A stretch of 9,039 bases of DNA, taken from NCBI GenBank assembly GCA_023264215.1, contig JALQSY010000062.1:1-9039 (forward strand). The letters run 5' to 3'. The position numbers and the translations under genes were made by a program. This DNA comes from Candidatus Nanopelagicales bacterium (GTDB taxonomy: Bacteria > Actinomycetota > Actinomycetes > S36-B12). Positions 1-7,896 of the stretch are shown here, one piece after another. The notes under the pieces were generated by a model that was not told the DNA's origin, searched no databases, and was given only the letters and a program-made list of their open reading frames with translations. Position 1 is the first letter of the stretch, and every line of letters begins with the position of its first letter.

Positions 1-199
1 CGCCCGGCGGGCTGATTGTGCGAGCCGACGTCCCGCCCTCGGGTTGCCCCGTGGAACCGAGTCTCGAGGCCGGTGATCTCCCACCGACGCCGACACCCAC
101 GAACGGTGGTTCATGTGCAGCACAGCCACCGTGACCGTAGCACGCGGCGCGTGAGGCCCGGAGCGATATCCACCGGGCGGTGCCCTAAGCCTGGACGAT
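1..199. other. Non-coding region upstream of argS
   Basis: This stretch has no convincing gene. A 63-codon plus-strand reading frame crosses it, but its arginine/histidine-rich composition looks like random high-GC coding and it has no clear ribosome binding site. I looked for a tRNA-Arg gene on both strands and found no T-loop consensus. Short inverted repeats are present: CCACCG/CGGTGG at 81-86 and 104-109, CACGC-GGC-GCGTG at 141-153, and CACCG-GG-CGGTG at 171-182. None has a T-tract, and such short arms are common by chance at this GC content. The segment probably holds the upstream part of the argS promoter. No good -35 box is visible. Confidence 0.5.
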
Positions 200-212
200 T
201 ACCCTGACGGCC
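200..212 (+). promoter_or_regulatory. Probable argS promoter -10 box, leaderless start
   Basis: TACCCT at 200-205 fits the actinobacterial -10 pattern TAnnnT. It ends 7 nt before the ATG at 213, the distance expected if transcription starts at the A of the start codon. There is no Shine-Dalgarno sequence before this ATG, which agrees with a leaderless mRNA. The ten bases TTACCCTGAC recur in the same position before lysA (2950-2959). That the start is leaderless is inferred from spacing. Confidence 0.6.
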
Positions 213-1871
213 ATGACTCCCGAGGACCTCGCGGCAACGGTGCGGGAGTGCATCGTGGGCCTGCAGGCCGAGGGCGCCCTGGCGGCCGAGGCGCCTGACG
301 AGGTGGTCATCGAGCGCCCCAAGAACAAGGACCACGGGGACTACGCCACACCCGTGGCCCTGACCCTGGCGAAGGCGGCCGGGCGCCCGCCGCGCGAGAT
401 CGCCGACCTCATCGCGGCCCGACTGGCCCAGGCGGATGGCATCGCGCAGGCCGAGGTCGCCGGCCCGGGCTTCATCAACGTCCGACTGGCCGCGGAAGCC
501 CAGGGAGCCGTGGCACGCGCTGTCGTCGAGGCGGGGGAGGGATACGGCCGCATCGACATGCTCGCCGGTCGTCGAGTGAACGTCGAGTTCATCTCGGCCA
601 ATCCGACGGGGCCGCTGCACCTGGGCCACACGCGCTGGGCGGCTGTGGGCGATGCCCTCGCGCGGGTGCTCTCCGCCGCTGGTGCGGACGTCGCGACGGA
701 GTTCTACATCAACGACCGCGGCGTCCAGATGGACCGCTTCGGCGCCTCTGTCATGGCAGTGGCGCACGGTCGCGCCGTTCCGCAGGACGGCTATCACGGC
801 GGCTACATCGCCGATCTCGCTGCGCGCATCGTCGCGGAGCATCCGGACTACCTTGCGCTCCCGGAGGCCGAGCAGCTCGCCTGCTTCCGGGAAGCGGCGT
901 ACGCCCTGCAGCTCGAGCAGCAGCAGCAGGTGCTGGAGATCTTCCGGACCCACTTCGACATCTGGTACTCCGAGCGCTCGCTGCACGACTCGGGGGCGGT
1001 GGATAGGGGAATGGCCCGGCTGCGGGAGCAGGGGCATGTCTTCGAGCTCGACGGCGCGACCTGGCTGCGCACCACGGACTTCGGGGATGACAAGGACCGG
1101 GTGCTGGTCAAGGCCGACGGGGAGATGACCTACTTCGCCTCGGATACCGCGTACTACGTGGACAAGCGCGCTCGCGGCTTCGACACCGCGATCTACCTTC
1201 TCGGTGCCGATCATCACGGCTACGTCAATCGCCTGCGCGCTGTGGCTGCCTGCGCGGGCGACGACATGGACACGAGCGTGGAGGTCCTCATCGGGCAACT
1301 GGTCAAGATGATCAAGGACGGGGAGGAGGTCAAGCTGTCCAAGCGTGCCGGGACGCTCATCACGCTCGAGGAGCTCGTGGAGGAAGTCGGCGTCGACGCG
1401 GCCCGCTATTCGCTCATCCGCTACCCCGTGGACTCGCCCCTCACCCTCGACCTGGACCTGCTGGTGCAGCGCACCAACGACAACCCGGTGTTCTACGTGC
1501 AATATGCCCACGCGCGGGTGAGTTCGGTCCTGCGCAATGCGGCTGATCTCGGCATCGACTGGCGCGAGGCTCGCTTCGATCCAGCTCTGCTCGCACACGA
1601 GCGCGAGGGCGACCTGCTCCGGGCCCTCGCCGAGTTCCCCGCGGTCGTCGCGTCCGCGGCCGAACTCCGCGAGCCGCACCGGATCCCGCGCTACCTGGAG
1701 TCGCTGGCCACGGCCTATCACCGGTTCTACGACGTCTGCCGTGTCCTGCCGCGAGGTGACGAGGCCGTGGAGAGCATCCACATCGCGCGGCTGTGGCTGT
1801 GCGCGGCCACCCGCCAGGTGCTCGCCAACGGCCTTGCGCTGTGCGGGGTCACGGCGCCGGAGCGGATGTAG
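213..1871 (+). CDS. argS: Arginyl-tRNA synthetase (ArgRS)
   Basis: This class I aminoacyl-tRNA synthetase charges tRNA-Arg with arginine using ATP in the cytoplasm. The protein is 552 aa, the usual length for bacterial ArgRS. In order it shows an N-terminal tRNA-binding domain (about residues 1-90, with PGFINVRL near 85-92); the catalytic core opening with ISANPTGPLHLGH, whose HLGH (136-139) is the HIGH signature; the KMSKS-equivalent KLSKR at 374-378; and a C-terminal DALR anticodon-binding domain from about 425, with QYAHAR and a final helix bundle. The ATG at 213 is chosen because it sits 7 nt after a TACCCT -10 box and gives the expected N-terminus. The last 23 bp overlap the 3' end of the convergent membrane gene. 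No truncation or missing catalytic motif is seen. Identification is secure. Confidence 0.97.
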   Translation: MTPEDLAATVRECIVGLQAEGALAAEAPDEVVIERPKNKDHGDYATPVALTLAKAAGRPPREIADLIAARLAQADGIAQAEVAGPGFINVRLAAEAQGAVARAVVEAGEGYGRIDMLAGRRVNVEFISANPTGPLHLGHTRWAAVGDALARVLSAAGADVATEFYINDRGVQMDRFGASVMAVAHGRAVPQDGYHGGYIADLAARIVAEHPDYLALPEAEQLACFREAAYALQLEQQQQVLEIFRTHFDIWYSERSLHDSGAVDRGMARLREQGHVFELDGATWLRTTDFGDDKDRVLVKADGEMTYFASDTAYYVDKRARGFDTAIYLLGADHHGYVNRLRAVAACAGDDMDTSVEVLIGQLVKMIKDGEEVKLSKRAGTLITLEELVEEVGVDAARYSLIRYPVDSPLTLDLDLLVQRTNDNPVFYVQYAHARVSSVLRNAADLGIDWREARFDPALLAHEREGDLLRALAEFPAVVASAAELREPHRIPRYLESLATAYHRFYDVCRVLPRGDEAVESIHIARLWLCAATRQVLANGLALCGVTAPERM

Positions 1872-2856
1872 CTTCCGATTCGGAGTCCTGCCCCGTCGGA
1901 CCTCGTCTCCCGCGGGTGATCAGGAGCACACCGCTGACCGCGAGCAGGATGATCCCGGCGACGAAGAGCCCGGCGATGAACCCGAACGTCTGCCCGGCGA
2001 TCGACAGCGCACCCGCGCCTGCGGCGACGACGCCCCCCGCGGCCCACACCCAGGAGGCACCGCGGGCGAAGAGGATGAGCGCCACGGCGGCGAAGGCCAG
2101 CAGGGCGATCCGCGAGAACCACATGGCCCAGGTCAGCCGCTGCTCGGCGACATCGTCCAGGAAGGGCGGGAAATCGAAGGCCATGAAGGCATGCGACACC
2201 TGGAGCATGATGAAGCCGGCGACGCCGAGCGCCTCGGTGAGGATGCGAGGAGGCAGCAGGAGGGGGGCGACGATCAGCCATGCGACGGTGCCGACAGCGC
2301 TGACGATCGCAATGATCAGGGGCTGCTCGAGCGGGCCGAGCGTCGTGCCGATGAAGATCTGGAGCCAGATGAAGCTGGCGATAGCCACGGCGAGAGTCGG
2401 AACGACCCCGGGCGCCCACCATGCGGCGATGCACGCGGCAGCGACTGCCGCGGATGCCATGGCAAGCGGCCAGTAGTTGCCGTCACCTTCCAGAGAGATC
2501 CCGGCCCAGTCGAGGCCGACCGCGACGCTTGCCGCCACGAGGGGAGCCGCGAGGGCGAGCAACACCCCGACGAGGCGGCGGCGCACAACGTGATCGCGCA
2601 GCGCCGCGAATCCTCCCGCTGTCGAGGTGATGACGGTCGCGGCGACGTAGAGGGCGACCGCGCCGCTCGCCACGACTGCCAACTGCGCCGACTTGGGCCA
2701 CGTCTCCCAGGTCTGTCCGATGAGGTTGAGGCCTGCGCTTACGACGAGCGCCGCTCCGACGTATCCGATGATCTCCGGGAGCGGGCCGTGGCGCCATGAC
2801 CGAGCCGGTGCCGGTGCCCCGGCCGCGGGTGCGATCTTCGCCGGTGTTGTCGTCAT
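1849..2856 (-). CDS. Polytopic membrane protein, possibly DUF2157-like
   Basis: The predicted integral membrane protein has 335 aa. A Pro/Ala-rich cytoplasmic-type N-terminus (1-26) is followed by roughly ten hydrophobic segments (about 27-47, 58-78, 94-114, 129-147, 151-171, 179-200, 205-225, 245-265, 268-288, 290-314) and a short charged tail rich in Ser, Glu and Pro. The segment EIIGYVGAALVVSAGLNLIG, followed by W-x-x-W and a second helix, resembles the start of DUF2157-type membrane proteins. That family link is from memory and weak. No catalytic or transporter motif was recognised, so no function is proposed. The start at 2856 is chosen over an in-frame ATG at 2943 because AAGGAGGT lies 6 nt upstream of it. 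The gene is convergent with argS (23-bp overlap of 3' ends) and divergent from lysA. Its base composition matches its neighbours, so nothing suggests recent transfer. Confidence 0.85.
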   Translation of the reverse strand: MTTTPAKIAPAAGAPAPARSWRHGPLPEIIGYVGAALVVSAGLNLIGQTWETWPKSAQLAVVASGAVALYVAATVITSTAGGFAALRDHVVRRRLVGVLLALAAPLVAASVAVGLDWAGISLEGDGNYWPLAMASAAVAAACIAAWWAPGVVPTLAVAIASFIWLQIFIGTTLGPLEQPLIIAIVSAVGTVAWLIVAPLLLPPRILTEALGVAGFIMLQVSHAFMAFDFPPFLDDVAEQRLTWAMWFSRIALLAFAAVALILFARGASWVWAAGGVVAAGAGALSIAGQTFGFIAGLFVAGIILLAVSGVLLITRGRRGPTGQDSESEATSAPAP

Positions 2857-2862
2857 GGGATT

Positions 2863-2870
2863 ACCTCCTT
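2863..2870 (-). promoter_or_regulatory. Strong Shine-Dalgarno site of the membrane gene
   Basis: On the minus strand AAGGAGGT is followed by 6 nt and then the ATG at 2856. It is a near-perfect match to the anti-Shine-Dalgarno sequence and decides the start of the membrane protein. It contrasts with argS and lysA, which show no ribosome binding site. Confidence 0.85.
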
Positions 2871-2905
2871 CGCCACCAGGGTGCGCCCGCTCCGCGACGG
2901 GAACC

Positions 2906-2921
2906 AGGGACCTCGGTCCCT
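2906..2921. promoter_or_regulatory. 16-bp inverted repeat, candidate operator
   Basis: AGGGACC-TC-GGTCCCT is a perfect 7+2+7 inverted repeat in the 106-bp gap between the divergent membrane gene and lysA. It lies 30 bp upstream of the lysA -10 box and 50 bp upstream of the membrane-gene start codon. The arm length and small spacer suit a dimeric regulator, or the 5' leader of the minus-strand transcript could fold here. There is no T-tract to make it a terminator. The function is inferred. Confidence 0.4.
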
Positions 2922-2932
2922 CACGCGGTCGC

Positions 2933-2942
2933 TGACCGGTCA
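2933..2942. promoter_or_regulatory. 10-bp perfect palindrome upstream of lysA
   Basis: TGACCGGTCA is perfectly self-complementary and ends 8 bp before the lysA -10 box, between the -35 and -10 positions. Its centre is 24 bp from the centre of the inverted repeat at 2906-2921. A protein bound here would block RNA polymerase, so it is a candidate operator. A 10-bp palindrome can also occur by chance in GC-rich sequence. Confidence 0.3.
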
Positions 2943-2950
2943 CGGACCGT

Positions 2951-2962
2951 TACCCTGACCGC
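2951..2962 (+). promoter_or_regulatory. Probable lysA promoter -10 box, leaderless start
   Basis: TACCCT at 2951-2956 is followed by 6 nt and the ATG at 2963, with no Shine-Dalgarno sequence in between. This matches the arrangement before argS, including the shared TTACCCTGAC. The spacing puts transcription initiation at or within a base of the start codon. No convincing -35 hexamer is visible. Confidence 0.6.
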
Positions 2963-4372
2963 ATGCGCGCTCATCCCGCGGGTCCACGGCACGGCGAGGT
3001 CGTCGCCCCGACGACCGCCCCGCTGCCCCCGTCGGGCGATCCGGCGGCTCTCGACGCCGCGGTGTGGCCCGTGGATGCGGCCCGCGGTGCCGACGGCGCC
3101 CTGCTCATCGGGGGCGCGGACGTCGTGGATGTCGCGCGCGACTTCGGCACCCCCGTCTTCATCCTCGACGAGGCGGACTTCCGCGCCCGCGCGGCGGCGT
3201 TCCGTGCCGCATACGACCCGGTCGGCTCCGACGTCTACTACGCGGCCAAGGCGTTCCTGGCCACCACCGTCGCCCGATGGGCGATCGAGGAGGGGCTCGG
3301 CATCGACGTCGCGTCCGGCGGTGAGCTCGCCGTCGCCCTGGCGGCCGGGGTCCCGGGCGATCGCCTGCTCCTGCACGGCAATAACAAGTCGGTCGCCGAG
3401 ATCACGCGCGCCCTCGAGGCAGGGGTCTCGCGAATCGTCGTCGACTCCCTCATCGAGATCGAGCGCATCGCCCAGGTCGCCCGTGAACGGGGAGTGGTGG
3501 CCGGGGTCCTCGTCCGCGTGACGGTCGGGGTCGAGGCCCACACGCATGAGTTCATCGCCACGGCCCACGAGGATCAGAAGTTCGGCCTCTCGCTGGCCGC
3601 GGGTTCCGCGCGCGAGGCGGTCGAGCGCGTCGTGGCGGACCCGCACCTGGACTTCCGCGGGCTGCACTCGCACATCGGCTCGCAGATCTTCGATGCGGCC
3701 GGCTTCGAGGTCGCCGCATCGCGGCTGACCGGCCTGATGGTCGAACTCCAGGCCGAGGGCATCGCCGTCAACGAACTCAACCTCGGCGGCGGGATGGGGA
3801 TCGCCTACGTCGGCGATGACGACCCGCTCGACGTCGCATCCATGGCCAAGGCGATCCAGTCGATCGTCATCGATGCCTGCGCACGCGCGAAGGTGCCGAT
3901 GCCGCGCCTGGCCTTCGAGCCGGGCCGGGCCATCGTGGGCCCCGCGGGGATCACGATCTACGAGGTCGGCACCGTCAAGCCGGTCCAGCTCGACCACGGT
4001 CATCAGCGGGTCTACGTCTCGGTCGACGGCGGCATGAGCGACAACATCCGCACGGCGCTGTACGACGCGGACTACACCGTGGTGCTCGCCTCGCGCGTGT
4101 CATCGGCCGAGCCCGTGCTCTGCCGCGTCGTCGGGAAGCATTGCGAGAGCGGCGACGTGATCGTGCGCGACGCGTGGCTGCCCGGCGATCTCGCCCCCGG
4201 GGACCTCCTGGCGGTCGCCGCGACCGGCGCGTACTGCAGGTCGATGGCCTCCCAGTACAACTACCTTCCCCGTCCCGCCGTCATCGCGGTCCGGGACGGA
4301 TCGGCATCGATCGTGCTGCGCCGCGAGACGGAGCGCGATCTGCTCGCCCTGGATCCGGGCGCGGACACCTGA
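2963..4372 (+). CDS. lysA: Diaminopimelate decarboxylase (LysA)
   Basis: This PLP enzyme decarboxylates meso-diaminopimelate to L-lysine, the last step of lysine synthesis, in the cytoplasm. The 469-aa protein has the fold-type III (alanine-racemase-like) TIM barrel and C-terminal beta domain. Visible motifs are VYYAAKAF with the PLP lysine at K96, HSHIGSQIFD (235-244), the phosphate-binding GGGMG (275-279), EPGRAIVGPAG (319-329), the active-site CESGD (394-398, supplied across the dimer), and TGAY (421-424) followed by YNYLPRP. The first ~40 residues before the conserved core are Pro/Ala-rich, as often seen in actinobacterial LysA. The ATG at 2963 is supported by the -10 box 6 nt upstream. 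The hom gene follows after 63 nt. All key residues are present and the identification is secure. Confidence 0.97.
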   Translation: MRAHPAGPRHGEVVAPTTAPLPPSGDPAALDAAVWPVDAARGADGALLIGGADVVDVARDFGTPVFILDEADFRARAAAFRAAYDPVGSDVYYAAKAFLATTVARWAIEEGLGIDVASGGELAVALAAGVPGDRLLLHGNNKSVAEITRALEAGVSRIVVDSLIEIERIAQVARERGVVAGVLVRVTVGVEAHTHEFIATAHEDQKFGLSLAAGSAREAVERVVADPHLDFRGLHSHIGSQIFDAAGFEVAASRLTGLMVELQAEGIAVNELNLGGGMGIAYVGDDDPLDVASMAKAIQSIVIDACARAKVPMPRLAFEPGRAIVGPAGITIYEVGTVKPVQLDHGHQRVYVSVDGGMSDNIRTALYDADYTVVLASRVSSAEPVLCRVVGKHCESGDVIVRDAWLPGDLAPGDLLAVAATGAYCRSMASQYNYLPRPAVIAVRDGSASIVLRRETERDLLALDPGADT

Positions 4373-4374
4373 TC

Positions 4375-4405
4375 GAGCGGCCCATCTGAGAGGCTAGGCC
4401 CGCTC
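4375..4405 (+). promoter_or_regulatory. Imperfect hairpin and possible hom promoter
   Basis: Just after the lysA stop, GAGCGGCC (4375-4382) can pair with GGCCCGCTC (4397-4405) across a 14-nt loop with one bulged C. There is no T-run, so it is not a classical terminator. The hairpin overlaps GCTAGGCC at 4393-4400, whose TAGGCC is close to the actinobacterial -10 pattern but lacks the final T. A promoter here would give hom a leader of about 30 nt with a good ribosome binding site. Alternatively hom is read through from lysA. Both readings are tentative. Confidence 0.3.
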
Positions 4406-4423
4406 ATCCGCATCGCCCGACCC

Positions 4424-4429
4424 GAGGAG
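4424..4429 (+). promoter_or_regulatory. Shine-Dalgarno site of hom
   Basis: GAGGAG is followed by 6 nt and the ATG at 4436. A TTG two codons upstream (4430) is in frame but touches the Shine-Dalgarno itself, so the ATG is the better start. Confidence 0.8.
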
Positions 4430-4435
4430 TTGGCC

Positions 4436-5724
4436 ATGTCCGCCCCGATCACTGTCGCCCTGCTGGGCGGGGGCACTGTCGGTGCTCAGGTCGCCAGGCT
4501 CATCCGGGAGCAGTCCGATGACCTCGCCGCGCGCATCGGCGCACCCCTGCAACTCGTGGGCGTCGCCGTGCGCGATGCCTCGCGACCCCGCGACGGCATC
4601 CCGGGCGATCTGCTCACCGACGACCCGTCCGCGCTGGTCGCACGCGGCAGCGACATCGTGGTCGAGGTCATGGGGGGCATCGAGCCGGCGCGCACTCTCA
4701 TCCTCGAGGCCATGGCCCAGGGCTCGTCGGTCGTCACGGCCAACAAGGCCCTCCTCGCCGCGGACGGAGCAGCGCTCTACCGCGCCGCGGCGGCCAACGG
4801 CGTCGACCTGTACTTCGAGGCCTCCGTCGCGGGGGCGATCCCGCTCCTGCGTCCCCTGCGTGAATCCCTCGCCGGCGACCGGGTCACCAAGGTGCTGGGC
4901 ATCGTCAATGGCACGACCAACTTCATCCTGAGCAAGATGGACGACGAGGGCGCCGACTACGCCGATGTCCTCGCGGAGGCGCAGGCGCTCGGCTATGCCG
5001 AGGCGGATCCGACCGCCGATGTCGGCGGGCTGGACGCCGCCGCCAAGGCGGCGATCCTCGCCGAGCTCGCCTTCCACACGCGGGTGACCTTCGACGATGT
5101 GCACTGCGAGGGGATCACCGAGGTGTCCGCCGCCGATGTGGCCGCCGCCCGGGAGATGGGCTTCGTCATCAAGCTCCTCGCCGTGGCCGAACGCACCGAG
5201 GACGGCGAGGGCGTGATCGTCCGCGTGCACCCGACGATGGTGCCGCGCGATCACCCGCTCGCGGCGGTTCGCGACGCGTTTAACGCCGTGTTCATCGAGG
5301 CGGAGAATGCCGGGGAGATGATGTTCTACGGCCGCGGAGCGGGCGGGGCGCCCACGGCCAGCGCCGTACTCGGCGATGTCGTCGCGGTCGCACGCAACCT
5401 CCGGGCCGGGGGGCGCGGACCGGGGGAGTCGACGTACGCCGCACTGCAGGCGCGAGGGGTCGAGCAGGCGCGCACGCGCTACTACGTCAACCTCGACGTC
5501 GCCGATCGTCCGGGAGTCCTCGCCACCGTTGCGCGGACCTTCTCCGACAACGGCGTGAGCATCCAGGTCGTGCGCCAGGAGGGCCACGGGGACGACGCCG
5601 GGCTGGTGGTGCGGACGCACGTCGCGTCCGATGGCGACCTGCGTCGGACGATCGAGCAGTTGCGTGGACTCGACGTCGTCAAGGAGATCCTCGGGGTCAT
5701 GCGGGTCGAGGGCGAGGCGGGCCC

Positions 5725-5728
<4 letters not shown>
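4436..5728 (+). CDS. hom: Homoserine dehydrogenase (Hom) with ACT domain
   Basis: This enzyme reduces L-aspartate 4-semialdehyde to L-homoserine with NAD(P)H, the branch point to threonine and methionine. The 430-aa protein is the monofunctional form, with no aspartokinase domain. It shows an N-terminal Rossmann fold with GGGTVG (11-16), VEVMGG (76-81) and VTANKALLA (100-108); the catalytic domain with [11 protein letters not shown] (155-165) and [15 protein letters not shown] (190-204), where D200 and K204 match the catalytic Asp/Lys pair of the family; and a C-terminal ACT domain (about 349-425, [16 protein letters not shown]), the usual site of threonine feedback inhibition in this form. 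The ATG is set by GAGGAG 6 nt upstream. The stop overlaps the thrC start by 4 bp, so the two are probably translationally coupled. M. tuberculosis calls this gene thrA. Identification is secure. Confidence 0.97.
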
Positions 5729-6795
<1,067 letters not shown>

Positions 6796-6797
6796 CC

Positions 6798-7724
6798 GTG
6801 TCGGGCTTTCGCTCCGTCGGTGTCGAGGTCGTCGTGCCCGCCACCAGTGCGAATCTCGGCCCCGGCTTCGACTCGCTGGGGCTTGCCCTGGCGATCCACG
6901 ACCACCTCGTGGCGATGGTCACCGAGGACCCCGGCGTGCTCGTCGCGGTCGAGGGGGAGGGCTCCGGCCAGCTGCCGACGGACGAGACCCACCTCGTGGC
7001 GCGCGCCATGGCAGCTGCCTGGGAGTCGATGGGGCTCGACGCACCGGGCGTGGTGGTCCGGTGCCGCAACGCCATCCCGCAGGGCCGCGGCCTGGGCTCC
7101 TCGGCGGCCGCGATCGTCGCCGGGCTTCTGCTCGCCCGCGGCCTGGTCGAGGATGGGGACGAGCGGCTCCCCGATGATGAACTCCTCGGGCTGGCGACGC
7201 GCATGGAGGGTCATCCTGACAACGTTGCCGCGGCGCTCATGGGCAACTTCACGACCGCATGGATCGACTCCACCGACGATGCGCACGCCAGTGCTGTCAC
7301 GCGAGCGGTGCACGAGTCGGTCACGCCACTGGTATTCGTACCGACCGACTCGATGCCCACCGCCGAGGCCCGCATGATGCTGTCCGATGTCGTCGATCGC
7401 GCTGATGCCGTCTTCAACGTCGGACGGGCGGCACTGCTGGCGCATGCGCTGGTCGATGACCCGACGATGCTCTTCCCCGCGACGGAGGACCGACTCCACC
7501 AGGATGCGCGTGCCCGGGCCTATCCCGATTCGCACCAGCTCGTCACCGCCCTGCGCGAGACGTCGATCCCCGCCGTGATCTCCGGAGCGGGGCCGACCGT
7601 GCTCGCATTCACCACCGACGACGCTGAACGCGCGCTCGCGTCATCGGCGGCGCCAGCGGGATGGCAGGTGATCGTCGTCCCCGTGGACACCGAAGGCGCC
7701 CGGGTCCGCATCCGGGGGTCGTGA
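6798..7724 (+). CDS. thrB: Homoserine kinase (ThrB)
   Basis: This GHMP-family kinase phosphorylates L-homoserine with ATP to give the substrate of ThrC. The protein has 308 aa, the normal family length. It contains motif 1, PATSANLGPGFDSLG (14-28); the ATP-binding glycine-rich motif 2, PQGRGLGSSAAA (94-105); EGHPDNVAAAL (137-147); and motif 3, SGAGPTVLAF (262-271). The GTG at 6798 is chosen because it starts 2 nt after the thrC stop and places PATSANLG at its usual distance from the N-terminus. Its own Shine-Dalgarno is weak (CGGGG), so translation is probably coupled to thrC. The order thrC then thrB is the one typical of actinobacteria. Identification is secure. Confidence 0.96.
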   Translation: MSGFRSVGVEVVVPATSANLGPGFDSLGLALAIHDHLVAMVTEDPGVLVAVEGEGSGQLPTDETHLVARAMAAAWESMGLDAPGVVVRCRNAIPQGRGLGSSAAAIVAGLLLARGLVEDGDERLPDDELLGLATRMEGHPDNVAAALMGNFTTAWIDSTDDAHASAVTRAVHESVTPLVFVPTDSMPTAEARMMLSDVVDRADAVFNVGRAALLAHALVDDPTMLFPATEDRLHQDARARAYPDSHQLVTALRETSIPAVISGAGPTVLAFTTDDAERALASSAAPAGWQVIVVPVDTEGARVRIRGS

Positions 7725-7744
7725 GGCGACCTCGCTGGGGTGGG

Positions 7745-7753
7745 TGCTAGCCT
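7745..7753 (+). promoter_or_regulatory. Probable rho promoter, extended -10
   Basis: TGC-TAGCCT fits an extended -10 element (TGn followed by TAnnnT). It lies 20 bp after the thrB stop and about 145 bp upstream of the rho GTG, predicting a leader of roughly 135 nt. No clear -35 box or thrB terminator is visible, so read-through from the threonine operon cannot be excluded. Confidence 0.5.
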
Positions 7754-7826
7754 CGTAGAGTCCGTTCGGGACGATATCTCCATCCCCCCGTCTTCTGCGG
7801 GAACACCGCCTAGGCATGACGGACAT

Positions 7827-7850
7827 CGCGCGGCTATCACTTCCCGCGCG
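7827..7850 (+). promoter_or_regulatory. GC-only hairpin in the rho leader
   Basis: CGCGCGG (7827-7833) pairs perfectly with CCGCGCG (7844-7850) over a 10-nt loop, giving seven G-C pairs. It is followed by a C-rich, G-poor stretch (about 7851-7871) and then the rho Shine-Dalgarno at 7885-7890. There is no T-tract, so it is not a standard intrinsic terminator. It may be a control element of rho mRNA, since rho is autoregulated through its leader in Escherichia coli. Such a role here is inference. The hairpin would lie inside the coding region if translation began at the in-frame ATG at 7816. Confidence 0.4.
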
Positions 7851-7884
7851 CAACCACCCGATTCCACCCTGGAGCCGGGCTGAC

Positions 7885-7890
7885 AAAGGA
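7885..7890 (+). promoter_or_regulatory. Shine-Dalgarno site supporting the rho GTG start
   Basis: AAAGGA is placed 6 nt before the GTG at 7897. The alternative in-frame ATG at 7816 has no comparable site, so this decides the start, though not beyond doubt. Confidence 0.65.
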
Positions 7891-7896
7891 CAACAC

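Noticed and set aside
1..199. Possible tRNA-Arg gene or terminator upstream of argS
   Set aside because: No cloverleaf, no T-loop consensus on either strand, and no stem followed by a T-run. Only short GC-rich inverted repeats are present.
111..1781. A 556-codon minus-strand open frame opposite argS
   Set aside because: It is the antisense shadow of a clear ArgRS gene. Its translation is charged low-complexity sequence with no recognisable domain, as expected from GC-rich third positions.
1849..1900. Possible bidirectional terminator between convergent argS and the membrane gene
   Set aside because: The genes overlap and only very short arms (TCCGA-T-TCGGA at 1874-1884) without T-runs are visible, which is too weak to call.
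1537..2799. A 420-codon plus-strand frame across the end of argS and the membrane gene
   Set aside because: It is out of frame with argS and antisense to the membrane gene. The product is Arg/Asp/Glu/Gly-rich with no domain, while the opposite strand encodes coherent membrane helices after a strong ribosome binding site.
2921..4003. A 360-codon minus-strand frame opposite lysA
   Set aside because: It is a shadow of lysA; the plus strand carries all the LysA motifs.
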